DNA of 32,033 nucleotides from Streptomyces sp. NBC_00341. GTDB lineage: Bacteria > Actinomycetota > Actinomycetes > Streptomycetales > Streptomycetaceae. This document shows, piece by piece, positions 1 through 7,439 of this stretch. How positions within the stretch are numbered: the first letter of the stretch is position 1; the number at the start of each line of letters is the position of its first letter. The stretch is from assembly GCF_041435055.1 (NCBI RefSeq), contig NZ_CP108004.1:1-32033 (forward strand), read 5' to 3'. Position numbers and translations under genes: made by a program. The notes beneath the pieces were generated by a model, which was not told the DNA's origin, searched no databases, and worked only from the letters and a program-made list of their open reading frames with translations.

Positions 1-17
1 GCCCGGAGACACGACGC

Positions 18-142
18 GACGGCCCTACGGGCCGTCAAGCTGCAGGGTGCTCCGCACCCTGGGGTGCCTTCGGCGCCCTGAGGCATCATCACCTTCGGTG
101 ACGATTTCGGGCCTTCGGCCCGTGGGTCCGGCCTCCGGCCGG
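18..142. other. Left telomere hairpin array
   Basis: Six successive palindromes with three-base loops: 18-36 (loop TAC), 43-61 (TCC), 62-78 (TTC, one G:T wobble), about 85-105 (TTC, imperfect), 108-122 (TTC) and 128-142 (TCC). On the complementary 3'-ending strand every loop reads GNA, the type known to close with a sheared G:A pair. Streptomyces telomeres carry such closely spaced palindromes on the 3' overhang, where the terminal-protein complex patches the end. I do not see the archetypal Streptomyces terminal sequence. Confidence 0.85.
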
Positions 143-687
143 CCCTGGGCTGGCTACGAGAGAGGGTGGCCGGTCCGGCTATTTGTGCAGTTCAGACCCT
201 GTTTTTCGATGTGCTCTTCGTGGTCCTGGTCCTCGTTGCCAGTCCCCCGCGGCTTCCGTCCCTCGGCCGCTTCCGTTACAGTATGCTCCCATCCCTGACC
301 ATCCGTCAAGGGCACCGGCCCGAGGCCGGCCCTCCCCCTGAGGTGCCGGCACCCCTTCCTGACCAACCGCCAAGTGGTCTACACCAACTTGACCCATGGG
401 GAGGGATATAAACCCTGATGACGACACGTCAATTCCACTAAGGCGAATGCTGAAAAGCCTTCTGCGGGGAGGGAATCTATACCTGCGAAACCACCTCCAT
501 TCCCCGCTACCAACACGGCCAGGAGCCCGTGTACAGCGAGGATTCAGGTTCCCGCAGCGGACGCGTCCACGGTCCATTGATCGGCTGGGAGAACAACGCA
601 AATGGGGTGCAAGCCAGTTATGCGGTGGGCGCCTCTTTTGATTTCAGATGCCGTATGCGGATTTCGCTTGCGCGCTCGTCGCTCGTC

Positions 688-717
688 GCCGGTACGTCAA
701 TCTGGTGACGTACCGGC
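688..717. repeat. GTACGTCA-type inverted repeat, copy 1
   Basis: Perfect 12-bp inverted repeat with a 6-base loop; the inner arms read GTACGTCA and TGACGTAC. The same arms and loop size recur at 6674-6709 and 29381-29410, and a diverged copy lies in the right inverted repeat near 31319-31346. It could be a terminator-like hairpin or a protein-binding site. Confidence 0.7.
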
Positions 718-900
718 GGGGCCGCAGACGTACACGGCGACCGCGGCCGGGACGGTGCCCAGCGCTGATCTGAGCGAGTGCGGCGAGCGCCTTACCCCGG
801 CTGCATCTGCGGCCACCCTGGCACCAACGAGTCCCGGGGGCCGGACGACGCTCCCCGGACCGCTGAGCGCCAGCGACGCGAGCAAGCAGCTCAAGACCCC

Positions 901-1008
901 CGCCCCGCCACTCACCATGCAGTCGTGAGTGGCGGGGCGGGTGGTGAGTTCCACTCACCACCCGCCCCGCGCCCCACCCGCCGGCCACCGTGCCCGGCGG
1001 GTGGGGCG
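901..1008. terminator. Three 15-bp hairpins, two mutually exclusive
   Basis: Hairpin A pairs 901-915 with 925-939. Hairpin B pairs 934-948 with 954-968. Hairpin C pairs 970-984 with 994-1008. All are perfect 15-bp stems. A and B share bases 934-939 and cannot form fully together. C directly abuts the stop codon of the minus-strand gene ending at 1009, so it probably terminates that gene. A and B may block readthrough toward the telomere. Confidence 0.7.
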
Positions 1009-1182
1009 TCACCGGACGGCGATCGGGACGACCACGGTCGCCAGGAGGGTGGCGCCGACGAGACCGACCGTCAGTGGGGCGCGCCATGCCGGGTGGCGGT
1101 ATGCGAGGTAGATGAGACCGGCGACGAACATGACGGCGACGAGGACCAGGAGCACGACGACGAGCAGGACGAGCGAGGACAT
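1009..1182 (-). CDS. Small two-helix membrane protein (57 aa)
   Basis: Function unknown. The protein is almost entirely two hydrophobic segments, about residues 3-27 (rich in Leu/Val) and 36-55, separated by a short basic turn LAYRHPAWRA, so it should be an integral membrane hairpin. The ATG at 1182 is preceded by AGGAG at good spacing. The stop codon abuts a strong hairpin. The turn resembles LAYKDPALG in the small membrane protein at 13375-13524, so the two may be related. The upstream region carries the conserved GGGTTAGCCCCGCAA element (1251-1268) also seen near other small membrane genes here. Confidence 0.75.
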   Translation of the reverse strand: MSSLVLLVVVLLVLVAVMFVAGLIYLAYRHPAWRAPLTVGLVGATLLATVVVPIAVR

Positions 1183-1250
1183 GGCAGAGGTCTCCTGACA
1201 GTGGGCCGGTCCGTCCCGGCCGGACGGTGACCGCACCATGAGGGAGGCAA

Positions 1251-1268
1251 GGGTTAGCCCCGCAACCC
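1251..1268 (-). promoter_or_regulatory. Conserved leader element (GGGGCTAACCC type)
   Basis: The plus strand reads GGGTTAGCCCCGCAACCC. Near-copies lie at 6527-6544 and, on the other strand, at 28335-28349; a looser match is a hairpin at 2608-2625. Here, at 2608-2625 and at 28335-28349 the element lies about 45-85 bases upstream of a small membrane-protein start. It may be a regulator-binding site or leader-RNA element. Confidence 0.45.
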
Positions 1269-1468
1269 GCACGGCGTCCCCTACTCGACCGCATGAACCC
1301 CGCCTCAGCCCAGCATTGAAATCGGTAGTGCCACGACCGAGTAAACCGGGTGTCTTGTCGTCAGACGCCTTGTCCGCACGCTGCGGAGGCAGGGCGGATG
1401 CCACAGCATGATGGAAGCCGCCGGACCGGCAATCATCCCTCGCCGGTCCGGCCCGGCAGCAGCCGGCC

Positions 1469-2230
1469 TCAGAACGCCGTGGCGCCAGGCAGCCAGGGAG
1501 CGACCTTCGGGTTCTCCAGCGCCCTCAGCCGCCGCCAGACGAACACCCACGTGTCGAGGCTGGGACCGTCGACGCCGCACGCCCGCAGGAACGCGACGTA
1601 CCGCTCGTAGTCCGGCAGGGACTCGCCTCGCAGCATGTCGCTGATCGTGCTGCGCCGCAGAGCCGACTTGCTACGCCGCTCCAGCTCCCGCAGGGACGGG
1701 GAACCGCCCCAGACATGCACAGCCTTGAGCGCCAGCACCATCTCCTTGACGCTCGACACCCGAATCGGATCGGGCTGCCCGAACGCCGGCACCGGCTGCA
1801 CAGACTGCTGATACTGGCGCGCCTCCGATGCGGTCATCATCCTGGGGCTCGGGACGACGGTCTCGCCGTTCCTGGTCCGTACGAAGGTGTAGGCCTCATC
1901 CGCGAGGGAAGAGCGCGATCGCTGGGACGCTTCATGGAGGCGAAGGCCCTGGAGCTTTACGCGGGAGTCTTTCCCCATGCCGAGGGCCAGACAGATCATG
2001 TCCAGCTCGTCACGCCTCGGTACTCGCCGCCCTGTGAGCACGTCGCTCACGCGGGACGAGGGCAGACCGGCTGCGTCCGCGATGTCGCGTACACCGATCC
2101 GCTTTTCGTCCCCCCCTCTCGTATTCATGTACTCGATCCACGCACGCAGAGCCTCGGCCACGGTGTGCTTACTGAGGTCCGCGGTCTCCAGAACGTCCTC
2201 AAGGACGGGGAAGCGACGGGTTATCGCCAT
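1469..2230 (-). CDS. XRE-type regulator with two HTH domains
   Basis: A 253-residue probable DNA-binding regulator. The first helix-turn-helix lies at about residues 45-90 (GVRDIADAAGLPSSRVSDVL, then a canonical XRE tail). The second, at about 175-220, reads SLRELERRSKSALRRSTISD and is followed by a helical region ending in VFVWRRLRAL, a pattern common in streptomycete XRE-like proteins. No membrane segment is seen, unlike the three anchored XRE proteins elsewhere on the plasmid. Its ATG overlaps the end of the upstream membrane gene (ATGGCGATAA), so the two are translationally coupled. It probably controls that gene and perhaps itself. Confidence 0.8.
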   Translation of the reverse strand: MAITRRFPVLEDVLETADLSKHTVAEALRAWIEYMNTRGGDEKRIGVRDIADAAGLPSSRVSDVLTGRRVPRRDELDMICLALGMGKDSRVKLQGLRLHEASQRSRSSLADEAYTFVRTRNGETVVPSPRMMTASEARQYQQSVQPVPAFGQPDPIRVSSVKEMVLALKAVHVWGGSPSLRELERRSKSALRRSTISDMLRGESLPDYERYVAFLRACGVDGPSLDTWVFVWRRLRALENPKVAPWLPGATAF

Positions 2231-2562
2231 GCGAGCTCACCCCCGGAGCGGAAGAGCTGCTTGACACCCTTGTACATGGCGGTGACGGCGACGATGAGGA
2301 CTGCCACCAACAGCTCGCCCGCGATCTCGGCCCCGTGCCCGGCGTGCCACATCCACGCGAGAGCGGCCGTGGTGAGGACGAGAACCACGGTGATCACGAT
2401 CTTGCGAACCCAGCGCAGGGCCCGGCGGAAGCCGAACCCCTGGGTCGCCTTGGCCCCGACGACGCATCCCTGAGGTACGGGCGCCGGAGCCAGGGGCACC
2501 GGCATCGGGACGGGCTGGACCACCCAGCCGAATCCCGGGACAAAAAGCCACAAAGACGACAT
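2221..2562 (-). CDS. Small membrane protein coupled to XRE regulator (113 aa)
   Basis: Unknown function. The N-terminal third is Pro/Val-rich (PMPVPLAPAPVP), followed by a basic stretch (FRRALRWVRK) and two hydrophobic helices at about residues 52-72 and 80-98, with a basic tail. The ATG at 2562 is chosen because AGGAG sits 8 bases upstream; a GTG at 2571 would be too close to it. The 3' end overlaps the start of the downstream regulator by 10 bases. A hairpin carrying the GGGGGTTAGC element lies at 2608-2625. Confidence 0.7.
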   Translation of the reverse strand: MSSLWLFVPGFGWVVQPVPMPVPLAPAPVPQGCVVGAKATQGFGFRRALRWVRKIVITVVLVLTTAALAWMWHAGHGAEIAGELLVAVLIVAVTAMYKGVKQLFRSGGELAWR

Positions 2563-2607
2563 GAACCACACTCCTGCTGATCTTCAAGCCTGGACGGAGG
2601 TGAAGCA

Positions 2608-2625
2608 GGGGGTTAGCGGGCCCCC
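2608..2625 (-). promoter_or_regulatory. Leader hairpin upstream of small membrane gene
   Basis: GGGGG/CCCCC hairpin with TTAGCGGG in the loop, about 46 bases upstream of the ATG at 2562. Its core resembles the GGGTTAGCCCC element near 1251, 6527 and 28335. A related stretch, preceded by the same AGCCTGGACGGA flank, occurs about 400 bases further upstream (about 2993-3020). Confidence 0.4.
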
Positions 2626-2886
2626 AGGGCGCCAGCGTTGGCGTCCTGCTTTCAGATTGCCTCACGCGGACTGACGGTTCCAAGTCGGTTTTCTCACTTG
2701 CGTCGACGTCCCCAATAGGCGTCAACACCGTTGCCACGGAACACTCCTGACAGGACATAGGGGAACTGCCGGGCAAAGCGTGTGACCGCATCGGGAGGCA
2801 GGACGCATTGCCGTCCGAAGAGGCGCTCAGGGTGTCCGGCGGACAGATGACAGGAACTCGAAAAGGGCCGCTCACGGCAGCGAAGC

Positions 2887-2953
2887 CGTCCAGATCCGTC
2901 CGGAACCGTCCGGAGGCGTCCGGGAGCGTCCGAGAACCGGGAATTTAAATTCC
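2887..2953. repeat. Five 10-bp phased repeats plus AT palindrome
   Basis: CGTCC recurs exactly every 10 bases at 2887, 2897, 2907, 2917 and 2927 (unit CGTCCRGNNN). Immediately after comes the 14-bp palindrome GGAATTTAAATTCC (2940-2953), rare in such GC-rich DNA. Helically phased repeats next to an AT-rich palindrome suggest a protein-binding array (operator, partition or secondary replication site). The surrounding 2563-3411 holds no convincing gene. Confidence 0.65.
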
Positions 2954-3411
2954 TCAACCCGCACTCTGGTCTCCGAGCCCGCTTCGCAGCCTGGACGGAC
3001 TCACGGAGGCGGCGTTTAGCGGCACCACCTCCCATCAACGTGACGAGCATCACATGTGGGCGGCGGTTCGTACCCAGCGTACGGACCGCCGCTCACGTGC
3101 GTCTGCACCTGGCCACCCCTGGGCCCCAAGACCGCCAAGTCCCGGCGTCACCCCGCGCCTGGGGTGCGATCGCGGGGCGACGGTGCTGCCCGGGACGAAC
3201 ACCGGAACGTGGGGGTACGGGAAGGTGACTCCTCAAGGTGACGTACGCCGACGACCACCAGGAGCACGCCGGGATCTCCGGGCCGGTGGGTCACCGGCCC
3301 GCCCGGGAGACTCCCCGGACGACACCAGCAACACCAGCGATGGCAGCGACGATCGTCCGGATGCCTGCGGGTGTTTTCGTGTCGGGTGGGGCTGGTGTGG
3401 TCTGCGTGCGT

Positions 3412-3999
3412 TCAGGCGCCGATTCCGATGGAGCCGACGTATGCGTATGCGGCGTAGTCGGAGTCAAGGTCGGTGATGATGTCGTCCCAGATCTCGTCGA
3501 GGGTGTCGAGGTCGCCCTCGGCCCAGGCATCGACCATGTCGTCCCAGACGTACCGGGCCTGCACGGAGCGCTCGCTGATGTCCGGGCGGCGGTACTTCTC
3601 GCCCACGGCCGTCTGGTCCACGGGGTAGATCTCGATCCGGCGGCCGCGGCCGTCGTTGTCGAGGAGCCGCTTGAGCGCCCCTGAGCGCACCACGTTGTCC
3701 CTGCGGCGCTCCTGGTAGGCCCGGTCGATGGCGTCCAGCTTGGGGGCGCTGGGGCGGGCCCCGCGTTCCCAGGAGCGCAGCAGGCGGGTGCTGATGCCGT
3801 GTGCGGCGAGGACTTCGCGGCCGGGCCGGCTGTTGAGGTAGCGGAGACGGGCGGAGAGTCCGCGGTTGGTCGTGACGGGTGAGGCGATGCCGCCTTCCCG
3901 TGCGATGCGGTCCAGCTCGTTCGCGAGCGCCTGGGCGCCGCTCATGCCCTGAGCGCCGTGTCGCTGCCACTCGCCCCACAGGTCGGTTGCCCCGGCCAT
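3412..3999 (-). CDS. HTH protein, candidate telomere terminal protein (tpg-like)
   Basis: A 195-residue protein with a basic HTH-like core at about residues 45-95 (SARLRYLNSRPG, then GISTRLLRSWERGARPS), an arginine-rich helix, the conserved-looking stretch GRGRRIEIYPVDQ, and an acidic C-terminus ending DLDSDYAAYAYVGSIGIGA. Size, HTH layout and position directly downstream of an HTH/polymerase-like gene fit the streptomycete tap-tpg arrangement, in which Tpg is covalently bound to the 5' ends and primes end patching. Start ATG 3999 lies 3 bases after the upstream stop, with GGGAG inside that gene's end, so translation is probably coupled. Sequence similarity to archetypal Tpg is weak at best; an ordinary HTH regulator is the alternative. 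Confidence 0.55.
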   Translation of the reverse strand: MAGATDLWGEWQRHGAQGMSGAQALANELDRIAREGGIASPVTTNRGLSARLRYLNSRPGREVLAAHGISTRLLRSWERGARPSAPKLDAIDRAYQERRRDNVVRSGALKRLLDNDGRGRRIEIYPVDQTAVGEKYRRPDISERSVQARYVWDDMVDAWAEGDLDTLDEIWDDIITDLDSDYAAYAYVGSIGIGA

Positions 4000-4002
4000 G
4001 GT

Positions 4003-5355
4003 CTACTCTCCCAGTGTGTAGATGGTTTTCGCCTTGACCTGGGTCAGGTCGCGGCCTTCTGGGAATACCTGCTGCCAGTCTCCGGCGACGTGCAGTTCGT
4101 CGGTGCCCGACATTTGAACGACCGTCAGTCCTGACGTGTGTGCTTTATGCGCTTTCAGCCACAGGTTCGCGAATGCCTGGGAGCGGATGATGTGCATCCA
4201 GTCGGGGCGCCGGATTTCCCGGTTCGCGCTGCTTTCTCCGATAGTGGACACGAACTTAGAATACATGGATTTTACGTATTCCAGGGCCAGTTCGTCATTG
4301 TTGGAAATGGCTTCCTTGCGGACTTCCGCGAGCGCTCGGCGCATTTTCTCCAACAGCCCTTCCGAGGCGCCGGATGTCCACGATTCGTGAATGACCGGGG
4401 CCTCACAGAGGCCGAGTTTCGCGCAGCGCAGGAGCAGCCGGAGCGTGGGTTCCGTGACCCACAGATCCCCCTGCTCCTTCCGCGCGCCGAGCGGTGAGGG
4501 CAGGTCCGGCTGCTCCCAGACGGCCGGAGTGACCCGGTGGACACCGGAGCGCTTCGCGTCGTGGCGGTCGCCCTCGGAGCGCACCAACTTCCCGATCGGC
4601 AACCACGTCTTGAGTGCGGACAGGTAGGCGGCGTTCATGTCCAGGGCCGTCACCTCCAGGCGGACGTGCCCGCCGCGTGCGGCGCGGTGCAGCTCCTCCG
4701 AGCGCCATTTCGGGCGGGCCTCCCAGACCTGGTCCGCACCCTTCTGGCGGGCCTTCGTGAGGATGTCGGCGGTGGGCGGGAACTCGCTGTGTTCGTAGCG
4801 GCCACCGACCCGGGAAGCGGCGAACAGCGCCATCACGTCCGGGACCGCCGACTTGATGAGTGCGGCCCGCGCGGCGGCCAGGTCCCCGTCGTGCGCGGCC
4901 AGCTCGTCCTCGACGCGCCTGCGGACACGATCCGCGAGCGGGCCCGCGGGCGGCGCCACCCGCTTCGGGGCCGGCGGGGCGACGGGCGCCGGCTCCGAGG
5001 GGGCCGAGGGCGGGGTCGCGGCCGGAGCAGGGGCCGGGGCGCGCACGGGTGTCGGTGTCGGTGTCGGGATGTCGAGGGGCACGAGGGTCTGTTGTCCGCC
5101 GGTCGCGATGCGGTCCGCGGGCAGCTTCGTCAGGGCGTGGGTGGGGCCCGCGAGGAGATCGAGCACGGGCATCCCCCAGTGGGCGGCGAGGCGGTCGCAG
5201 TCCGTCAGCGTCCACGACGCGATCCCCCGCTGTCTGCGGCTGATCTGGCCCTGCGTCAGCCCCAACGCACCGGCCAGGACCGACTGCTGCTCACCGGTAC
5301 GGTGCGCGATCGCGGCCACCGTCACCCTCAGCGTTTCCTCAGTACTCATCACCAT
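4003..5355 (-). CDS. HTH plus polymerase-like protein, candidate telomere-associated Tap/Tac
   Basis: About 450 residues. An N-terminal XRE HTH (about 5-60; QQSVLAGALGLTQGQISRRQ) is followed by a Pro/Ala-rich linker (about 90-135) and a C-terminal domain. That domain has DMNAAYLSALK (about 240), a later helix with KSMYSKFVSTIG, and GTDELHV near the end. In order these resemble polymerase palm motifs A, B and C (Dxx..Y, KxxY, xTDxx). Streptomyces Tap binds the telomere 3' overhang and acts with Tpg in end patching; I recall a primase-like activity being ascribed to it. The protein is shorter than typical Tap. The ATG at 5355 has AAGG 7 bases upstream; GTG 5361 is an alternative. Two AAATGCGAA repeats lie just upstream. 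Confidence 0.6.
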   Translation of the reverse strand: MVMSTEETLRVTVAAIAHRTGEQQSVLAGALGLTQGQISRRQRGIASWTLTDCDRLAAHWGMPVLDLLAGPTHALTKLPADRIATGGQQTLVPLDIPTPTPTPVRAPAPAPAATPPSAPSEPAPVAPPAPKRVAPPAGPLADRVRRRVEDELAAHDGDLAAARAALIKSAVPDVMALFAASRVGGRYEHSEFPPTADILTKARQKGADQVWEARPKWRSEELHRAARGGHVRLEVTALDMNAAYLSALKTWLPIGKLVRSEGDRHDAKRSGVHRVTPAVWEQPDLPSPLGARKEQGDLWVTEPTLRLLLRCAKLGLCEAPVIHESWTSGASEGLLEKMRRALAEVRKEAISNNDELALEYVKSMYSKFVSTIGESSANREIRRPDWMHIIRSQAFANLWLKAHKAHTSGLTVVQMSGTDELHVAGDWQQVFPEGRDLTQVKAKTIYTLGE

Positions 5356-5373
5356 GAGCACACCTTATCCAGA

Positions 5374-5402
5374 AAATGCGAATTACGCATATGAAATGCG
5401 AA
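5374..5402. promoter_or_regulatory. Operator-like repeats upstream of tap-like gene
   Basis: Two direct copies of AAATGCGAA (5374-5382 and 5394-5402) are offset by exactly 20 bases, two helical turns, with ACGCAT in inverted orientation between them (5385-5390). The stretch is strikingly AT-rich and lies 19-47 bases upstream of the start, where a promoter/operator is expected. The HTH of the tap-like protein is a natural candidate for binding here. Confidence 0.55.
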
Positions 5403-5827
5403 ATAACCATTTCCCTGTTTGCTCGCACACCCTCCGCCCAGCAGGTGCGATGGGGACGGTACGGAACCAACTGACGTACTGGGCAGGCACCGCCTGTCCG
5501 GCCGGCCTCCCGGTGCACCGCGGAGATGCGGCTTCCGAGGAGAAGGCCGGGGCGCGGTGCTGGAGCCGGTCGGGCGGGCCGATGCGGTCCGCTGCGCCCG
5601 GGACGTCTCTCGGGCACCTACTGCATCGCAGGCCGGAGACCCGCAACACGAATGAGAACTCATACCGCAGGGCGAAAACGAGCCCGGAGTCCCCGGCCGG
5701 GGACGTCCTCGCCGTACCGGGGCCGCGGAACTTGAGGACGACGCCCCCTTGGCGGCCCGGCACAACCACGGGGGTCAAGGGGGCCACCGCCTGCGATCCG
5801 CCTGCCCGTGCCCGGCCCGATCGGTGA
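5403..5827. other. Intergenic, no supported gene
   Basis: Several overlapping ORFs on both strands have no start-site support or recognisable family. A minus-strand reading from 5787 has protein-like stretches (VVLKFRGPG, LRYEFSFVLRVSG) and might be a decayed gene, but I cannot support it. Confidence 0.4.
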
Positions 5828-6091
5828 TCACCGTCGACGGCCCATCAGGGCCATGGAGACGAACGGAGCGGCCACCGTGCCCGCGGCGGCCATCATGGTT
5901 GCCATCACCGTGATCGGAGTCGCGGCGCCGGGGCGCAGCCAGGCGATGAGGCCGACGCCGACGCACAGCCCCATGACCAACAACGTGATGAGGACGGCCA
6001 GGACGGCCACGACCCACGGAGCGGTCGAGGGCGACGAGCCTGCGGGCGGGACGGACGTGGTGGTGGGCGGCTGCGGAACGGGCGTGGTCAT
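5828..6091 (-). CDS. Small membrane protein, paralogue A (87 aa)
   Basis: Function unknown. Pro/Thr-rich N-terminus (MTTPVPQPPTTTSVPP), first helix at about residues 24-48 ending in LIAWLRPGAATPITVM, second helix at about 55-82, and an RRR tail. Paralogues lie at 6785-7048 and 28422-28718, sharing the MTT/STTVPQPP start, WVVAVLA, AWLRPG.ATP and the RRR end. The ATG at 6091 has GGGGGAAT upstream, also kept in the 6785-7048 copy. About 160 bases upstream is a conserved element (6252-6290) shared with the copy at 28422. It could be a pore-forming or regulatory peptide; nothing proves this. Confidence 0.75.
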   Translation of the reverse strand: MTTPVPQPPTTTSVPPAGSSPSTAPWVVAVLAVLITLLVMGLCVGVGLIAWLRPGAATPITVMATMMAAAGTVAAPFVSMALMGRRR

Positions 6092-6251
6092 GGATTCCCC
6101 CTGGGTTGAATGACGGGAGCAGCTGGTGGTGCGCCCCTTGGGTTCGGGCTGGATGCGGAGACAGCAGCGCCCCGCAACGGGCGGGCCGGGGCGGGGCGGG
6201 TACCGAAAGGACGGTGAGCGAAGGGCCAGCAAGCAGCGCAAGCCCGCTCAG

Positions 6252-6290
6252 CATGGACATAGGAAACGCCCCATTCAATGCCTGACCTGG
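6252..6290 (-). promoter_or_regulatory. Conserved upstream element of small membrane gene family
   Basis: On the minus strand this contains CCAGGTCAGRCATTGAATGG then GRCGTTTYCYATG, nearly identical to 28284-28317, which precedes the paralogue at 28422. Its core CATTGAATG is a palindrome. Conservation in non-coding DNA between two distant paralogues points to an operator, promoter or leader RNA. Confidence 0.55.
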
Positions 6291-6526
6291 TCTTCCACTG
6301 GCCGAGCAGGACTTGGATGGAGCGCTGATCACAGGTACGGGCGGGCCTCACAGCGGCTTGCCGTGAATTAGTAATGGGGCGCTGAAGGCAAAATGTGATG
6401 CCGTGCGACCGTGGCGCAGGTCACAGATCGTGCGAGGCGCTTCACGAAGACCAGGGCGAGCCTCCGAGTTCAGGCCCCGGGCCGGCCTTCCTGGCCGAGG
6501 CGATGACCGCACAATCCAGGAGGCGA

Positions 6527-6544
6527 GGGCTAGTTCCGCAACCC
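6527..6544 (-). promoter_or_regulatory. Conserved GGGCTAGTTCCGCAACCC element
   Basis: Closely matches 1251-1268, including the flanking GATGACCGCAC and GGAGGCGAGGG context. It lies about 440 bases upstream of the start at 6091 and about 240 bases downstream of the 6785 gene. It may be a remnant of another cassette leader. Confidence 0.35.
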
Positions 6545-6673
6545 CCGGCTCCCTCGACGTCGCGGACACCGTTGCCACACGTGGCCCGGTGTCACGCGTG
6601 CGAGCTGGGCAAAGACCAAAAAAACCCCTGGTTCCCCCGCATGTGCTGCAGGCATGGCAGATGGCGGCGTGCT

Positions 6674-6709
6674 CCTGGTCGTACGTCATGCCGGTGACGT
6701 ACGACCAGG
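6674..6709. repeat. GTACGTCA-type inverted repeat, copy 2
   Basis: Perfect 15-bp stem (674-688 paired with 695-709, offset 6000) with a 6-base loop TGCCGG, sharing its inner arms with 688-717 and 29381-29410. It sits about 75 bases beyond the stop of the 6785-7048 gene, so a terminator role is plausible. A minus-strand T-run follows around 6618-6624. Confidence 0.7.
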
Positions 6710-6784
6710 GGAAGAGACGCATAGAGCCTTTGGGGGCCCGGGATGCTGGCGTCGACTTGGCCGCTGCGGTTGCGGGGCTGACGC

Positions 6785-7048
6785 TCACCGCCGACGGCTC
6801 ATCAGGGCCATCGTGATGAACGGGGTGACCAGCGTGCCTATGGGGCTCATCACGGCCGCCATCACCGTGATGGGGGTCGCGGCGCCGGGCCGCAGCCAGG
6901 CGATGACGGCGGCAACGCCGCACAGCCCCATGAAAACCACCGCGCCGAGCACGGCAAGGACAGCCACCACCCACGTGGCGGTGGAACGCGCCGCCGGCAC
7001 AGCGGGTGGGGCAGGCGGAACGGGCGGCTGCGGAACTGTCGTAGACAT
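6785..7048 (-). CDS. Small membrane protein, paralogue B (87 aa)
   Basis: Same architecture as the neighbouring 5828-6091 protein: Pro-rich start MSTTVPQPPVPPAPP, one helix at about residues 26-50 ending in VIAWLRPGAATPITVM, a second at about 55-82, and the end MSRRR. The ATG at 7048 has GAGGGGGAAT upstream. The stretch just upstream also matches that of paralogue A (AAGGGGTGCAGCACCAGCTG against AAGGGGCGCACCACCAGCTG), so coding sequence and leader were duplicated together. The CATTGAATG element of paralogue A is not visible here; instead a terminator-like hairpin with a T-run lies in the leader. Confidence 0.75.
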   Translation of the reverse strand: MSTTVPQPPVPPAPPAVPAARSTATWVVAVLAVLGAVVFMGLCGVAAVIAWLRPGAATPITVMAAVMSPIGTLVTPFITMALMSRRR

Positions 7049-7124
7049 AGATTCCCCCTCGGGGCAGGACGACGGGCATGCAGCTGGTGCTGCACCCCTT
7101 GTGCTCTGGCGGACTGCGGGAACG

Positions 7125-7153
7125 AAAAAAGGCCCCGGCGGGAAACCAGGGCC
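7125..7153 (-). terminator. Terminator-like hairpin with T-run (minus strand)
   Basis: Read on the minus strand, GGCCC pairs with GGGCC and is followed by six T residues (7130-7125). This is one of few true T-tract terminators in the window. It lies in the leader of the 6785-7048 gene, so it could be an attenuator or could isolate that gene from upstream transcription. Confidence 0.55.
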
Positions 7154-7439
7154 TACTCATTGATGCGGGCACAAAAAAAGCCCCCGTCAGATGAAAAGAC
7201 GAGAGCTCGTTGTCTGCGGACAGACTGGTGGTGCAGTTTCATGAACCCCTGCGGGCACGCCAGGGCCGTGCACCACTATCCGGGACCAGAGCCGCCCGGT
7301 CAAGCCCTTGTGGACTGCTGGCAGTTGGGCCGGAACTGACACGGGGCGGTCGGCTGAGCACCTAAACCTCCATCGCACGGACGGAGGGCGTAGCCGTCAG
7401 ATGACGGAGATTGTAGATCAGCCTCATTACAAACCGCTA

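Larger units (their letters stand above)
1..757. repeat. Left terminal inverted repeat
   Basis: The first ~757 bases match the reverse complement of 31277-32033 with scattered substitutions and almost no net indel (left 617 pairs with right 31417; left 2 with right 32033). This is the terminal inverted repeat of a linear replicon. The outer ~145 bases are the hairpin telomere. The inner part (about 150-650) holds a conserved, less GC-rich stretch with no convincing gene; short overlapping ORFs exist on both strands in both copies. A decayed coding segment is possible. Confidence 0.93.

Noticed and set aside
179..641. Overlapping ORFs in the left terminal repeat as genes
   Set aside because: No RBS-supported start and no recognisable family; ORFs on both strands overlap each other, and the right copy ends them differently.
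644..1294. 216-aa minus-strand ORF
   Set aside because: Arg/Pro-rich composition typical of a GC-rich shadow frame; it overlaps the well-supported 57-aa gene and the hairpins.
2694..3053. 119-aa minus-strand ORF across the phased repeats
   Set aside because: No RBS and no protein-like pattern; the 10-bp DNA repeat explains the sequence better.
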